Of a stretch of 64,000 nt of DNA, positions 45,100 to 54,003 are shown piece after piece. Both the position numbers and the translations under genes were made by a program. A model generated the notes under the pieces. The model ran no database searches, was not told where the DNA came from, and was given only the letters and a program-made list of their open reading frames with translations. The DNA lies in assembly GCF_000620625.1 (NCBI RefSeq), contig NZ_JIAW01000006.1, forward strand, positions 62,001 to 126,000, in the 5' to 3' direction. The stretch is from Mycobacterium sp. URHB0044. GTDB taxonomy: Bacteria > Actinomycetota > Actinomycetes > Mycobacteriales > Mycobacteriaceae. How positions within the stretch are numbered: position 1 is the stretch's first letter; each line of letters begins with the position of its first letter.

Positions 45100-45152
45100 G
45101 CGATTTGTGGAGTCCCACCGGCGGTGAGCACCGGTGAGACTCCACAAACCGC
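45100..45152. terminator. inverted repeat between convergent genes (copy A)
   Basis: TTTGTGGAGTC (45104-45114) pairs with GACTCCACAAA (45138-45148), with outer GCG/CGC and inner ACCGG (45117-45121) / CCGGT (45131-45135), loop 9 nt. It fills the gap between coaA and the leftward membrane gene, touching the stop codon of the latter. Sister sequence of the palindrome at 49157-49205. Confidence 0.65.
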
Positions 45153-45556
45153 TACTTCATGCGGCGCAGGCCGAGGTACTGCAGGTCGGCCATCACCAGC
45201 GTGTAGACGCCGCTGGCCAACGTCAGCACGACGCCCGCCGTGGTGAGCGGCCAGACGTCGGCAAGCACGACCCCGACGGCCGCCACCGTGAACAGGACGT
45301 TGCCTGCGATGACGGCGATGCCCGGAATGCGGACGTGCTGCAGCATCGACAGGCTGAGGACCACCACGCCGTAGACGATGAAGAAGGCGCTCAGCGCGTA
45401 CTCCGTTGCGGGCGTGGTGCCGGACAGTTCGGCGATGCGGGGCGCGAGCGCGGCGCCGACGACGCCCATCACGCCGGTGACGACGGCGTCGAGGCGCAAC
45501 GCGAAGCGCAGGAACGAATCGCGGGCGGTGGTCTGGGGAACGGTGATGGCGGTCAT
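45152..45556 (-). CDS. small membrane protein, four helices (paralogue 1)
   Basis: 134 residues, ATG with GAAGGGAAG upstream. Starts MTAITVPQTTARDSFLRFALR and ends LQYLGLRRMK. Four membrane helices, no charged catalytic residues. The gene directly upstream on the same strand has the same N- and C-terminal signatures, so the two are tandem duplicates. Function unknown; the size and topology resemble small DoxX-like or integrase-associated membrane proteins, but no motif is diagnostic. Confidence 0.65.
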   Translation of the reverse strand: MTAITVPQTTARDSFLRFALRLDAVVTGVMGVVGAALAPRIAELSGTTPATEYALSAFFIVYGVVVLSLSMLQHVRIPGIAVIAGNVLFTVAAVGVVLADVWPLTTAGVVLTLASGVYTLVMADLQYLGLRRMK

Positions 45557-45655
45557 GGAACTTCCCTTCGATGGTTGTGAGTGATGGTGATGGCCGGTGC
45601 GGGCCGCGCGCCGTAACCTCTTGCGGCGGGCGGCCGCGCACCGGTTCGGAGGGAG

Positions 45656-46063
45656 TCACGCCAGACGGCGCACTCCGAGGTACTGCAGGTAGGCGAAGCC
45701 GAGGGTGGAAGCGACAGTCACGAGCACCATGGCGACGCCCAACCCGGTCAGCGGCAGCACGCCGGCGACCAGGACCGCCGCCGCGGCGATGGCGAACACC
45801 ACGTTCGCGGCGACGACGATGAGGCCGATGCGCCGGATGTCGGGCGCCGCGGCGAGCACGTACAACACCGCGCCGTAAACGACGAGCGCCGCGCCAGCCA
45901 CCCACTCGGATGCGGCCGAGAGGCCCGACAGCCGCGACAGCGGATCGGCCGCCGTCGCGATGATCAGGCCGATGCCCGCGCACAGGGTGGCGTCGGCGCG
46001 CATCGCGAAGCGCAACAGGCTGTCGGAACTGTCGGACAGTGGGCGGGTGGTGATGGCGGTCAT
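45656..46063 (-). CDS. small membrane protein, four helices (paralogue 2)
   Basis: 135 residues from ATG 46063 with AGGAG 8 nt upstream. Starts MTAITTRPLSDSSDSLLRFAMR and ends FAYLQYLGVRRLA, matching the paralogue 100 nt downstream in both ends and in helix spacing while the middle has diverged. Four helices. Probably one operon, possibly a heterodimer (inference). Confidence 0.65.
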   Translation of the reverse strand: MTAITTRPLSDSSDSLLRFAMRADATLCAGIGLIIATAADPLSRLSGLSAASEWVAGAALVVYGAVLYVLAAAPDIRRIGLIVVAANVVFAIAAAAVLVAGVLPLTGLGVAMVLVTVASTLGFAYLQYLGVRRLA

Positions 46064-46180
46064 GGCGGGCTCCTCGTCGGTGAGGCTGGGTGTCGAACAC
46101 CACCGACGATGCTCAGAAGCCACTGCCAGATCGACGCCTCACGCTGCCAGTCACTGCCAACCGCAGGTCAGCGCTGAAAA

Positions 46181-47536
46181 TCAGTTGGTCGACGACACCG
46201 GCGTGCCGCGCAGGTCCGCCGCGATGACGCGGGCGGCGGCGTTCTGCCAGTTGTGCAGCGACCGCTGGGGCACCTCGGTGACGAACCACTGCCATGCCTG
46301 CCGGGCGACGGGATCGAGCCCCGCGGCCGTCGCGTTCTGCGCGTAGGCGCGCACGCCGACGACGTACGGGAAGTAGAGCGAGTTGTAGTGGCGCCACTGC
46401 TCGGTGGTGCCGAAGTCGCCGCCATCGCGCGGCTTCAGCGCGGCAATGCGATCGGCGAGCAGCGCCTTGAGCTCGTTGGCCCGCTCCAGCGGCTGATCCG
46501 GGACGCCGCGGCGCGCCAGTCGCTCGTCGATCACCGGCAGTGCGGTCAGCGGGCTGGCGACGAGCTTGGACAGGTCACCGTAGTGCCCGAGCGCGCGACG
46601 GGTCAGCCGGACGAACGTGTCGTCGTCGACGCCGTCCAGCGGGCTCGTCGAGCGCAGCGGCAGCGCGGCTTCGGTGCGACGCAACGCCGCACGGTCGGCG
46701 CGCAGCCCGGGTGAGCGGGAGAATGCCAGCCGGTCGAGAAGGCCCGCCAGCGGATCGGCCAGCACGTTGATCGCGATGGCGATCGCCAGGCTGGTGAACA
46801 GCAGCACCGTCAGCGCGGTGCGTTCGCCGGTGACGGCCATGCCGACCAGAGCCTGCCCACCGAAGAGCACGGCGACGACGACGCTGCCCACGAACGACCG
46901 GAGCATGTCGGCGCGCAGCGCCTGCCCCTCGTCGAACGCATCCCACAGCGCGACGGCAACGCCGAGCAGCAGGACGTCGAATCCGGTGGAGGCCAACGCC
47001 AATCCGCTCTGCACCAGGCCGAGCGGGATGACGAGGATGGCGTTGCCGAGCGCGAAGAACAGCGTCGCGATCACCACCACGCCCGTCACCGAACCCGGTC
47101 GCCGCGCCCCGGTCACCGCCCGCACCATGGCGCCGAGGGTGGCCAACGAGATCACTGCGAACATCAGCCAATGCCCAAGGCGTAGCGGCCCGTCCACCCC
47201 GCCGGCCAGCACCGCCCCGCACAGCGCGAGCGCGAATACCACCGCCACGGCCAGCATCTCGCAGGCGCGGCCGCGCCACGTGTCGCCGGGGCGCGTCAGC
47301 TCCAACAACACCGCGAACCACGCCACACCGGGCACGACGACGAGGTAGATCTCGATCTGGCTCAATGCTGCGGAGTGCGCGACGGTCACCCGGATCGCGT
47401 CCAGGGCCACCACGACCGCGAAACTGGTCAGGCCGATCGCGGCCAGCACCAGCACGGGTTTGCGCGGATCACGGGCCAGCAGATACAGCCCGAGCCACCA
47501 ACTCAGACCGAACACCACTGCGGACATCGCAGCCAT
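46181..47536 (-). CDS. multi-helix membrane protein of unknown function
   Basis: 451 residues. Seven to eight N-terminal membrane helices (first 265 residues) followed by a soluble C-terminal domain of about 180 residues containing LTRRALGHYGDLSKLVASPLTALPVIDERLARR and EQWRHYNSLYFPYVVGVRAYAQN. The layout resembles sensor kinases with a 7TM input but lacks H-box and ATP-binding motifs. Start is uncertain between the first ATGs. Ends 117 nt upstream of the four-helix pair on the same strand. Confidence 0.6.
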   Translation of the reverse strand: MAAMSAVVFGLSWWLGLYLLARDPRKPVLVLAAIGLTSFAVVVALDAIRVTVAHSAALSQIEIYLVVVPGVAWFAVLLELTRPGDTWRGRACEMLAVAVVFALALCGAVLAGGVDGPLRLGHWLMFAVISLATLGAMVRAVTGARRPGSVTGVVVIATLFFALGNAILVIPLGLVQSGLALASTGFDVLLLGVAVALWDAFDEGQALRADMLRSFVGSVVVAVLFGGQALVGMAVTGERTALTVLLFTSLAIAIAINVLADPLAGLLDRLAFSRSPGLRADRAALRRTEAALPLRSTSPLDGVDDDTFVRLTRRALGHYGDLSKLVASPLTALPVIDERLARRGVPDQPLERANELKALLADRIAALKPRDGGDFGTTEQWRHYNSLYFPYVVGVRAYAQNATAAGLDPVARQAWQWFVTEVPQRSLHNWQNAAARVIAADLRGTPVSSTN

Positions 47537-47563
47537 GTGATCAGTCTGACACGGGCGGTCCGG

Positions 47564-48352
47564 TTATATGCCGTAGCGCCGGTGTCGACGGGTGTAGTCG
47601 CGCAGCGCTCGCAGAAAGTCGACCCGGCGGAAGGCAGGCCAATGCGCCTCGGTGAACCACATCTCCGAATAAGCGCTCTGCCACAACAGGAATCCCGATA
47701 GCCGCTGCTCCCCCGACGTCCTGATCACCAGGTCAGGATCGGGCTGCCCTGAGGTGTACAGGTTCTCGGAGATCGCGTCGACGGTGACCGCTTCGATGAG
47801 TTGCTCGGCCGTCGCGCCGTTGGCCAGTTCCTTGCCGAGCAGGGCGCGCACGGCGTCGCTGATCTCCTGGCGGCCGCCGTAACCGACCGCGACGTTGACG
47901 TGGAAGCCGCCGTTGTTGGTCGTCGAATCCACGGCTTCGCGCAGCCGGCGCGCCGGTTCCTCGCCGAGTAGTTCAAGGTCGCCGACGGTGCGCACGCTCC
48001 ACTGGTTGGCGGGAGCGCAGATCTCCTCGACCACGTCGGTGATGATCTCGATGAGCGACGACAGCTCGTCCGGATCGCGTTGCAGGTTCTCGGTCGAAAG
48101 CAGGTACACCGTGGCCAACTCGACGCCGGCTTCCTGGCACCACCGCAGCATCTCGGCGATCTTGTCGGCGCCGACGCGATAGCCGTAACTGACGTCGTCG
48201 TGACCCTCGTCACGGGCCCACCGCCGGTTGCCATCGCACAGCACGGCGACGTGGCGAGGCAGGTCGGCGCGCGACCGCGCCAACTCCTGTCGCAGGCGCA
48301 TCTCGTAGACCCGGTAGGCCGGTTCCTTGAGACGCGGGGGAATGAGATCCAC
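47564..48352 (-). CDS. short-chain cis-prenyltransferase (Rv1086-type, Z,E-farnesyl diphosphate synthase)
   Basis: 262 residues from GTG 48352, matching the N terminus of Rv1086 (IIPPRLKEP). UPP-synthase fold: [14 protein letters not shown] (catalytic Asp), [44 protein letters not shown]. Rv1086 makes omega,E,Z-farnesyl diphosphate, which Rv2361c elongates to decaprenyl phosphate, the carrier for arabinogalactan and peptidoglycan. The neighbouring hemolysin III gene is divergent, as in M. tuberculosis. Confidence 0.93.
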   Translation of the reverse strand: MDLIPPRLKEPAYRVYEMRLRQELARSRADLPRHVAVLCDGNRRWARDEGHDDVSYGYRVGADKIAEMLRWCQEAGVELATVYLLSTENLQRDPDELSSLIEIITDVVEEICAPANQWSVRTVGDLELLGEEPARRLREAVDSTTNNGGFHVNVAVGYGGRQEISDAVRALLGKELANGATAEQLIEAVTVDAISENLYTSGQPDPDLVIRTSGEQRLSGFLLWQSAYSEMWFTEAHWPAFRRVDFLRALRDYTRRHRRYGI

Positions 48353-48408
48353 GAAGATCAAGACTACTGTGGCAATCGGATACGCCCATGCCAGTCAGTG
48401 AAGGTGAC

Positions 48409-49158
48409 ATGACCGCTCCGCTCGACACCGAGAACTCCGATCGGCCCGGTTCGACGCACGCGCACGCGGATGACCTGCCCGAGGCATTCGCCGACGGCGT
48501 CGCCAACTTCCTCGGCAGGCCCCGCGCCAGGGGCTGGATCCACGTCTACTCGGCGGTCGTCGCGTTCATCGCCGGTGCCGCGCTGGTGTCGGTGTCATGG
48601 GCACTCGAATCCACCCGCGCCGGCCTGGCCACGCTGCTCTATACGTTCACCATCGTGGCCATGTTCACGGTCAGCGGCGTCTATCACCGCGTGACGTGGA
48701 AGTCGCCGACGGTGCGCAAGTGGATGAAGCGCCTCGACCATTCGATGATCTTCCTGTTCATTGCGGGCAGCTACACCCCGTTCGCTCTGCTGGCGCTGCC
48801 GTCGGAGAAGGGCATGGTGCTGTTCTGGATCGTCTGGGGCGGCGCGATCGCCGGTGTGCTGCTGAAGATGTGCTGGCCGTCGGCGCCGGCCTGGGTCGGC
48901 GTGCCGCTCTATCTGCTGCTCGGCTGGGTCGCCGCGTTCTTCATGGTGCCGATCATGCACGGCGCTGGCGTCGCGGCACTGGTGCTGCTGATCGTCGGCG
49001 GCGCGCTCTACAGCATCGGCGGCGTGCTGTACGGGCTCAAGTGGCCGAACCCATGGCCGACGACGTTCGGTCACCACGAGTTCTTCCACGCCTGCACGGC
49101 GGTCGCGGCGATCTGCCACTACATCGCGATGTGGTTCGCCGTCTTCTCCGGCGTGTGA
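48409..49158 (+). CDS. hemolysin III / PAQR family membrane protein
   Basis: 249 residues from ATG 48409, with GAAGGTG upstream. Seven membrane helices with the PAQR motifs: [36 protein letters not shown] and the C-terminal [19 protein letters not shown] that bring together Asp and three His as a metal site. Homologous to Rv1085c. Family members may be ceramidase- or lipid-hydrolase-like, and haemolysis is not implied. Ends against a palindrome. Confidence 0.9.
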   Translation: MTAPLDTENSDRPGSTHAHADDLPEAFADGVANFLGRPRARGWIHVYSAVVAFIAGAALVSVSWALESTRAGLATLLYTFTIVAMFTVSGVYHRVTWKSPTVRKWMKRLDHSMIFLFIAGSYTPFALLALPSEKGMVLFWIVWGGAIAGVLLKMCWPSAPAWVGVPLYLLLGWVAAFFMVPIMHGAGVAALVLLIVGGALYSIGGVLYGLKWPNPWPTTFGHHEFFHACTAVAAICHYIAMWFAVFSGV

Positions 49159-49205
49159 TTTGTGGAGTCCTACCGGCGCTCACCGCCGGTGAGGCTCCAC
49201 GAATC
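49157..49205. terminator. inverted repeat between convergent genes (copy B)
   Basis: GATTTGTGGAGTC (49157-49169) pairs with GGCTCCACGAATC (49193-49205), allowing two G-U pairs, with inner ACCGG (49172-49176) / CCGGT (49186-49190). It starts inside the hemolysin III stop codon and ends 2 nt before the stop of the next leftward gene. Sister copy of 45100-45152. Confidence 0.65.
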
Positions 49206-49207
49206 GC

Positions 49208-49582
49208 TCAGAGCTGGGTCATGTTCTCCGGGCCCCAGTAGGCCTTCATCGACGTGATCTTCGCCTCGTCGTCGAACGTCATGACGCTGATGATCTCGAT
49301 GCGCGACGCGCTGCCGCCGAAGTCGACCGTGAGGTTCCAGAAGTATGCCGCCTCGTGGCCGCCGACCCGCAGCGTCACCAATTCGCTTTTACGCTTCAGG
49401 TTTTCGATGTTCGAGTAGAAGCCGTGGATGGCCTGCCTGCCGATGTGCACCTCGCCGCCGCCGACCGGATCCTCGATCGTGGCGTCCGAGGCGTACAGCT
49501 CGACGATCTCGTCGGCGCTGCCTGCGGCGACGAGTTCCAGATAGCGATTGACGGTCTGCGTGATCTGCTCGGGCGACGGCAT
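49208..49582 (-). CDS. ketosteroid-isomerase-like NTF2-fold protein
   Basis: 124 residues from ATG 49582. Aligns along its full length with Delta5-3-ketosteroid isomerase: Tyr14 (QTVNRYLELV) and Asp38 (DATIEDPVGG) fall at the same numbers as the catalytic Tyr14 and Asp38 of the Comamonas enzyme, and GRQAIHGFYSNIE and SMKAYWGPENM match. The second oxyanion-hole acid Asp99 is Ser99 here (IEIISVMTF). So the fold and base are kept, but activity may be lower or changed. Lies 10 nt after the DUF255 gene on the same strand. Confidence 0.8.
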   Translation of the reverse strand: MPSPEQITQTVNRYLELVAAGSADEIVELYASDATIEDPVGGGEVHIGRQAIHGFYSNIENLKRKSELVTLRVGGHEAAYFWNLTVDFGGSASRIEIISVMTFDDEAKITSMKAYWGPENMTQL

Positions 49583-49592
49583 GTGCCGCACG

Positions 49593-51581
49593 TTACACGG
49601 CAGCACCCAACGCGGATGCGAGTTCCTCCGCGGTCGTGACCGGTAGGTCACACACCCGTCCGCGGCAGACGTAGGCCGCGTCCCTGCCGCCGATTCGGTC
49701 CCGTCCCAGCAGCAGCGCCGAGGAGTCGACGGCGCCGCCGACCACCACCGCGCCGCCGGGCGCCAAAGTCCTGGCAGCCGACAACAACTCCGAATCTCCC
49801 GCGTCGCAGGCGACGGCGATCTGGATCGGTCCGCGTACGGCCGCTTCGGCGACCGCCAGCCAGTGCCCACCAGACCGCGGCGCCTTGGCGAGGATCGGCG
49901 TGGCTGCCGACAATGCCGCGGCAGCGGCCGCCGCGTACCGGTCCGCGAGCGGCGCCGGGGCCAGATGCGCGGCGAGCTGGAGCGCCTCGGTGATCAGCGC
50001 CGCCCCGGACGGTGTCGCGCCGTCGATGGGATCGGCCGGACGCACCATCAGCTGCTCGGCGTCGTCGGCGGTATCGAACCACCGGCCGTCGGCGTCGGCG
50101 AAGTGCTCCAACGCAACGTTCAGCAGCGCGCTCGCGGTGTCCAGCCACTGCCCGTCTCCGGTGAGCTGGAACAGCGTCAGAAGCGCAGTCGCCAGCGCCC
50201 CGTGATCTTCGAGAATGGCAGCGCTGTCACCGACCCGGCCACCAAGGCTAGCCCGTCGCAACCGCCCGTCCACGACGTGCAGGTCGACGACCGCGCGGGC
50301 GCACGCCGTTGCGGCGGTGAGCAATTCGGGCTCGTCCAGCGCTACGGAAGCCTCGGCCAACGCGGTGATCGCGAAGCCGTTCCACGCAGTGACCACCTTG
50401 TCGTCGCGCCCCGGCTGCGGCCGCGTCGCACGCGCCGCCGACAACGCCGCGCGGACGCGCGCCATCCGCTCGACATCAGCGGGGTCGTCGGGCAACTGCA
50501 GCACCGAGCTGCCGTGCTCGAACGTGCCCTCGTCGCTGACCGCGAAAACCGTTGCTGCCCAACGTCCGTCCTCCTCGCCGAGGACGTCGCGCAGCTGATC
50601 GGGCGTCCAGACGTACGTCAGGCCCTCCACTCCCGCGGTGTCGGCGTCCAGCGACGAGGTGAACATGCCGTCCGCGCCGAGGTCGTCGATGATGAAACGC
50701 GCCGTCTCACGGGTCACCCTGCGCGCCAACGGGTTTCCCGTTCGTCGCGCCCAGTGGGCGTAGACCCGCAGCAGCAATGCATTGTCGTAGAGCATCTTCT
50801 CGAAGTGCGGCACCACCCACGACGCGTCGACGCTGTATCTGGCGAAGCCACCGGCCAACTGGTCGTAGATGCCGCCACGCGCCATCGCCGTGCAGGTGCG
50901 CTCCACCGCGTCCAACGACGCGCCGGTCCGTTCGTGGTTGCGCAACAACGCCTCCAGAAGTGCCGACGGCGGAAACTTGGGCGCACCGCCGAAGCCGCCG
51001 CGGACGACGTCCTCGTCGGCCAGCACGGCCGCAACGGCGTGGTCGCACAGTTCGGGCACCAGGGCCGGGCCGCCGCCGGGCAAGCCGGAGGCCATCGACC
51101 GCAGCTCGCCCGCGATCGAGTCGGATGCCTGCTCCACCTCGGCACGGCGATTGCGCCACGTGTCGTCGACAGCGGCGAGCAGTTGCAGAAACCCGGCCTT
51201 CGGGTAGTACGTGCCGCAGAAGAACGGACGGCCGTCGGGAGTCAGGAAGCACGTCATGGGCCAGCCGCCCTGACCCGTCAGCGCGACGGTGGCGTTCATG
51301 TAGACCGCGTCGAGGTCGGGCCGCTCCTCGCGGTCGACCTTGATGCAGACGAAGGCGGCGTTCATCGCGGCGGCGACCTCGTCGTCTTCGAACGACTCGT
51401 GCGCCATGACGTGACACCAGTGGCACGCCGCGTACCCGATCGACAACAGGATCGGGACGTCACGCGACGCCGCCTCCGCGAGTGCGTCGGCGCTCCACTC
51501 CCGCCAGTGCACCGGGTTGTCGGCGTGCTGGCGAAGGTAGGGGCTGGTGGCCGCCCCGAGTGCGTTAGCTCCCTGGCTCAC
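49593..51581 (-). CDS. DUF255 thioredoxin-fold/six-hairpin protein (Rv1084-like)
   Basis: 662 residues. N-terminal thioredoxin-like domain with YAACHWCHVMAHESFED (CxxC-type CHWC) and VDREERPDLDAVYM; the C-terminal two-thirds form an alpha/alpha toroid with GGIYDQLAGGFARYSVDASWVVPHFEKMLYDNA. Similar to bacterial YyaL and human SPATA20. Function not established; a redox or glycan-epimerase-like role has been suggested from the fold. The start overlaps the upstream small gene by 17 nt, in operon with mca. Confidence 0.88.
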   Translation of the reverse strand: MSQGANALGAATSPYLRQHADNPVHWREWSADALAEAASRDVPILLSIGYAACHWCHVMAHESFEDDEVAAAMNAAFVCIKVDREERPDLDAVYMNATVALTGQGGWPMTCFLTPDGRPFFCGTYYPKAGFLQLLAAVDDTWRNRRAEVEQASDSIAGELRSMASGLPGGGPALVPELCDHAVAAVLADEDVVRGGFGGAPKFPPSALLEALLRNHERTGASLDAVERTCTAMARGGIYDQLAGGFARYSVDASWVVPHFEKMLYDNALLLRVYAHWARRTGNPLARRVTRETARFIIDDLGADGMFTSSLDADTAGVEGLTYVWTPDQLRDVLGEEDGRWAATVFAVSDEGTFEHGSSVLQLPDDPADVERMARVRAALSAARATRPQPGRDDKVVTAWNGFAITALAEASVALDEPELLTAATACARAVVDLHVVDGRLRRASLGGRVGDSAAILEDHGALATALLTLFQLTGDGQWLDTASALLNVALEHFADADGRWFDTADDAEQLMVRPADPIDGATPSGAALITEALQLAAHLAPAPLADRYAAAAAAALSAATPILAKAPRSGGHWLAVAEAAVRGPIQIAVACDAGDSELLSAARTLAPGGAVVVGGAVDSSALLLGRDRIGGRDAAYVCRGRVCDLPVTTAEELASALGAAV

Positions 51582-51852
51582 GCCGGGGATCTCCGTTGCC
51601 GGCCGCCGCGTCGCCGGGCAGGTCCACGGTCCCGTCGTCGACGGCCTGGTCGGGCTCGGGGTGTTCGGGGTCGAACGACTCCGGCAGCTTCTTGAGGTGC
51701 CGGTTCATCGACCAGACCAGTAGGAACGTGCAGATCAGCAGGATCACGACGATGACGAGGCCGAACGGACTGGCCTTGCCGAAGTCGGGTCCGGTGTCGC
51801 GGGGTGGCTCGTCGGCGAGCAACCCGGCGATGAGCACCAACGTGTCGGTCAC
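51565..51852 (-). CDS. small membrane protein (Rv1083-like)
   Basis: 95 residues from GTG 51852, which overlaps the mca TGA (GTGA). One membrane helix ([18 protein letters not shown]) followed by [19 protein letters not shown] and an acidic, Gly-rich tail. Conserved between mca and the DUF255 gene in mycobacteria. Function unknown; the tight overlaps on both sides indicate co-translation with mca. Confidence 0.78.
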   Translation of the reverse strand: MTDTLVLIAGLLADEPPRDTGPDFGKASPFGLVIVVILLICTFLLVWSMNRHLKKLPESFDPEHPEPDQAVDDGTVDLPGDAAAGNGDPRREPGS

Positions 51853-52715
51853 GGTCTGATCCCGGCGAAGAGATCGTCCTCGGGCAGCTGGACGGGCACC
51901 CGGGAGCGGGCCAATTCGTACTCCTCGGTGGGCCACAGCCGCTGCTGCCATTCGATCGGCGCGGCGAAGAAGTCACCCTTCGGGTCGATCTGCGTGGCGT
52001 GCGCGCGCAGGGCGTCGTCGCGCTGCTCGAAGTACTTCGCGCATTCGATCCGCGTGGTGACGCGCTGGGCGAAGACGTCGAGCTCGGGATCCCAGCGCTC
52101 GAGCCACTTGTCGAAGGGTCCGTGCATGCCGTGCTTGGCGAATTCGTCCTGGATCAGCTGCATCCGCTTCCGCAGGAACCCGTGGTTGTAGTACAGCTTC
52201 GAGACGTTCCACGGTTCGCCCGCGTCGGGGAACAGCCGGTAGTCGCCCGCCGCCTCGTAGGCCGCCACCGACACCTCGTGGCAGCGGATGTGATCGGGAT
52301 GCGGGTAGCCGCCGTTCTCGTCGTACGTGGTCATCACGTGTGGCTTGAACTCGCGGATCACCCGGACCAGGGCCTCCGTCGGCTGCTCCAGCGGCACCAA
52401 CGCGAAGCAACCCTCCGGCAGCGGCGGCGGCGGATCCCCCTCGGGCAACCCCGAATCGATGAACCCCAGCCAGTGATGCTCGACGCCCAGGATCTCGGCG
52501 GCCTTGGCCATCTCGTCGCGGCGGATCTCGTGAATCCGGCCGTGCACCTCGGGCAGGTCCATCGCCGGATTGAGGATGTCGCCCCGTTCGCCGCCCGTCA
52601 GCGACACGACCATCACGCGCGCACCCTCGGCCGAATAGCGGGCCATGGTTGCCGCGCCCTTGCTGGACTCATCGTCCGGGTGGGCGTGCACCGCCATCAA
52701 GCGCAGTTCGCTCAC
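51849..52715 (-). CDS. mca: mycothiol S-conjugate amidase
   Basis: 288 residues. LmbE/PIG-L-type zinc deacetylase: AHPDDE (11-16) and [13 protein letters not shown] supply metal ligands and base. Mca cleaves mycothiol S-conjugates to release the mercapturic acid and GlcN-Ins, detoxifying electrophiles and antibiotics. Equals Rv1082 and distinct from MshB by length and by the C-terminal [24 protein letters not shown]. Mycothiol itself confirms an actinobacterial host. Confidence 0.96.
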   Translation of the reverse strand: MSELRLMAVHAHPDDESSKGAATMARYSAEGARVMVVSLTGGERGDILNPAMDLPEVHGRIHEIRRDEMAKAAEILGVEHHWLGFIDSGLPEGDPPPPLPEGCFALVPLEQPTEALVRVIREFKPHVMTTYDENGGYPHPDHIRCHEVSVAAYEAAGDYRLFPDAGEPWNVSKLYYNHGFLRKRMQLIQDEFAKHGMHGPFDKWLERWDPELDVFAQRVTTRIECAKYFEQRDDALRAHATQIDPKGDFFAAPIEWQQRLWPTEEYELARSRVPVQLPEDDLFAGIRP

Positions 52716-52781
52716 TCGTGCCTACCTGCTCGCTTCGTCGTCGGGACTCGTACGGACACGTTCAACAGTTCCGGGTGGTCC

Positions 52782-52787
52782 TATAGT
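52782..52787 (+). promoter_or_regulatory. -10 element in the mca / DUF4307 divergent region
   Basis: TATAGT in the 127-nt divergent spacer, facing the DUF4307 gene; TTCAAC 15 nt upstream is a weak -35 candidate. Transcript would have a leader of about 55 nt. Confidence 0.4.
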
Positions 52788-52842
52788 TCCAGTCCTAGTA
52801 CTCCGATCCGAATCCAGACCCACCCCGGGGGCCCAACCTCGC

Positions 52843-53265
52843 ATGATCGAGCGTCCCGCCGCCCGCTACGGGCGACAACGGCTGTCGCGGCCGTCCCGTC
52901 GTCGACTGGCGATCGGTCTCTTCCTCCTCGTCGTCGTGGTCGGTGTCGTGATCGCGTTCGTCGGTTATCAGCGGCTCGGCACCGGCGACGTCAAGGGCGA
53001 GCTGGGCGGCTACCGACTCATCGACGACCGCACCGCGGAGGTAACCATCACGGTTACCCGCAAGGACCCTTCCCGCCCGGTGGTGTGCATCGTGAGGGCC
53101 CGCTCCATCGACGGCAGTGAAACCGGTCGACGCGAGGTGCTGGTGCCGCCGTCGTCGCAGGCATCGGTGCAGGTGACGACGATCGTGAAGGCCAGTAAGC
53201 GGCCCGTGGTCGGTGACGTCTACGGGTGCGGAACCGACGTTCCTGCCTACCTCGTCAACCCCTGA
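52843..53265 (+). CDS. DUF4307 membrane-anchored protein (Rv1081c-like)
   Basis: 140 residues from ATG 52843. Basic N terminus, one membrane helix (LAIGLFLLVVVVGVVIAFVGY), then an extracytoplasmic beta-rich domain with DDRTAEVTITVTRKDPSRPVVCIVRA and a second Cys in DVYGCGTDV, possibly a disulfide. DUF4307 proteins are conserved in actinobacteria next to greA. Function unknown. Confidence 0.82.
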   Translation: MIERPAARYGRQRLSRPSRRRLAIGLFLLVVVVGVVIAFVGYQRLGTGDVKGELGGYRLIDDRTAEVTITVTRKDPSRPVVCIVRARSIDGSETGRREVLVPPSSQASVQVTTIVKASKRPVVGDVYGCGTDVPAYLVNP

Positions 53266-53338
53266 GCAGCACGCTTTCGGCGTCCACCGGGCGAACACCG
53301 CGCAGCAAATAAGCAAAGTTCGGCTGACCTGGCGGTGG

Positions 53339-53344
53339 TAGCAT
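53339..53344 (+). promoter_or_regulatory. putative -10 of greA
   Basis: TAGCAT, about 133 nt before the greA ATG. Transcription would begin near 53350, at the base of the hairpin at 53351-53379. No clear -35. Confidence 0.4.
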
Positions 53345-53350
53345 GGTCGG

Positions 53351-53379
53351 ATACACGGTTCCTGGATGGAGCCGTGTAT
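53351..53379 (+). promoter_or_regulatory. hairpin in the greA leader
   Basis: ATACACGG (53351-53358) pairs perfectly with CCGTGTAT (53372-53379) over a 13-nt loop, followed by TGCTGCTTT. It would be the 5'-terminal structure of the greA mRNA or an early attenuator. No open frame in the leader is evident. Confidence 0.45.
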
Positions 53380-53476
53380 TGCTGCTTTAACGCGCGGGTA
53401 TGCGCTTGCGATCGCGGCAAAACGGGGCCTCTCTTAGACCAAGAGCGCGAGACGACGACGACAGGAGCGCGACGAC

Positions 53477-53965
53477 ATGACCGACACGCAGGTCACCTGG
53501 CTTACCCAGGAAGCACACGACCGGTTGAAGACCGAGCTCGACCAGCTGATCGCCAATCGGCCCATCATCGCCGCGGAGATCAACGACCGTCGCGAAGAGG
53601 GCGACCTCCGCGAGAACGGCGGCTACCACGCCGCGCGCGAGGAGCAGGGCCAGCAGGAAGCCCGCATCCGCCAGCTGCAGGAGCTGCTGAACAACGCCAA
53701 GGTCGGCGAGGCGCCCACGCAGTCCGGCGTCGCGCTGCCCGGCTCAGTGGTCACGGTCAAGTACGACGACGGCGAGACCGAGACGTTCCTCATCGCCACC
53801 CGCCAAGAGGGTGTCAGCGACGGCAAGCTCGAGGTCTTCTCACCGAACTCGCCGCTTGGCGGCGCGCTGATCGGCGCCAAGGAGAAGGAGACCCGCGAGT
53901 ACACCGTGCCCAGCGGCAACACCGTCAAGGTGACGCTGGTCAAGGCGGAGCCGTACCACTCCTGA
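53477..53965 (+). CDS. greA: transcription elongation factor GreA
   Basis: 162 residues, ATG with ACAGGAG upstream. N-terminal coiled-coil hairpin with the acidic tip ([24 protein letters not shown], holding the catalytic Asp/Glu) and a C-terminal FKBP-like domain ending in [23 protein letters not shown]. Rescues backtracked RNA polymerase by stimulating transcript cleavage. Rv1080c. Confidence 0.96.
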   Translation: MTDTQVTWLTQEAHDRLKTELDQLIANRPIIAAEINDRREEGDLRENGGYHAAREEQGQQEARIRQLQELLNNAKVGEAPTQSGVALPGSVVTVKYDDGETETFLIATRQEGVSDGKLEVFSPNSPLGGALIGAKEKETREYTVPSGNTVKVTLVKAEPYHS

Positions 53966-54003
53966 TTCGCGAGACCCCCATCGGCTGATCTACGGTCCGT
54001 TCC

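Noticed and set aside
44097..46103. 668-codon leftward frame over coaA and the membrane genes
   Set aside because: Out of frame or antisense to coaA and the two membrane proteins; no motif.
49863..51695. 610-codon rightward frame over the DUF255 gene
   Set aside because: Antisense shadow; the leftward frame carries the thioredoxin and toroid motifs.
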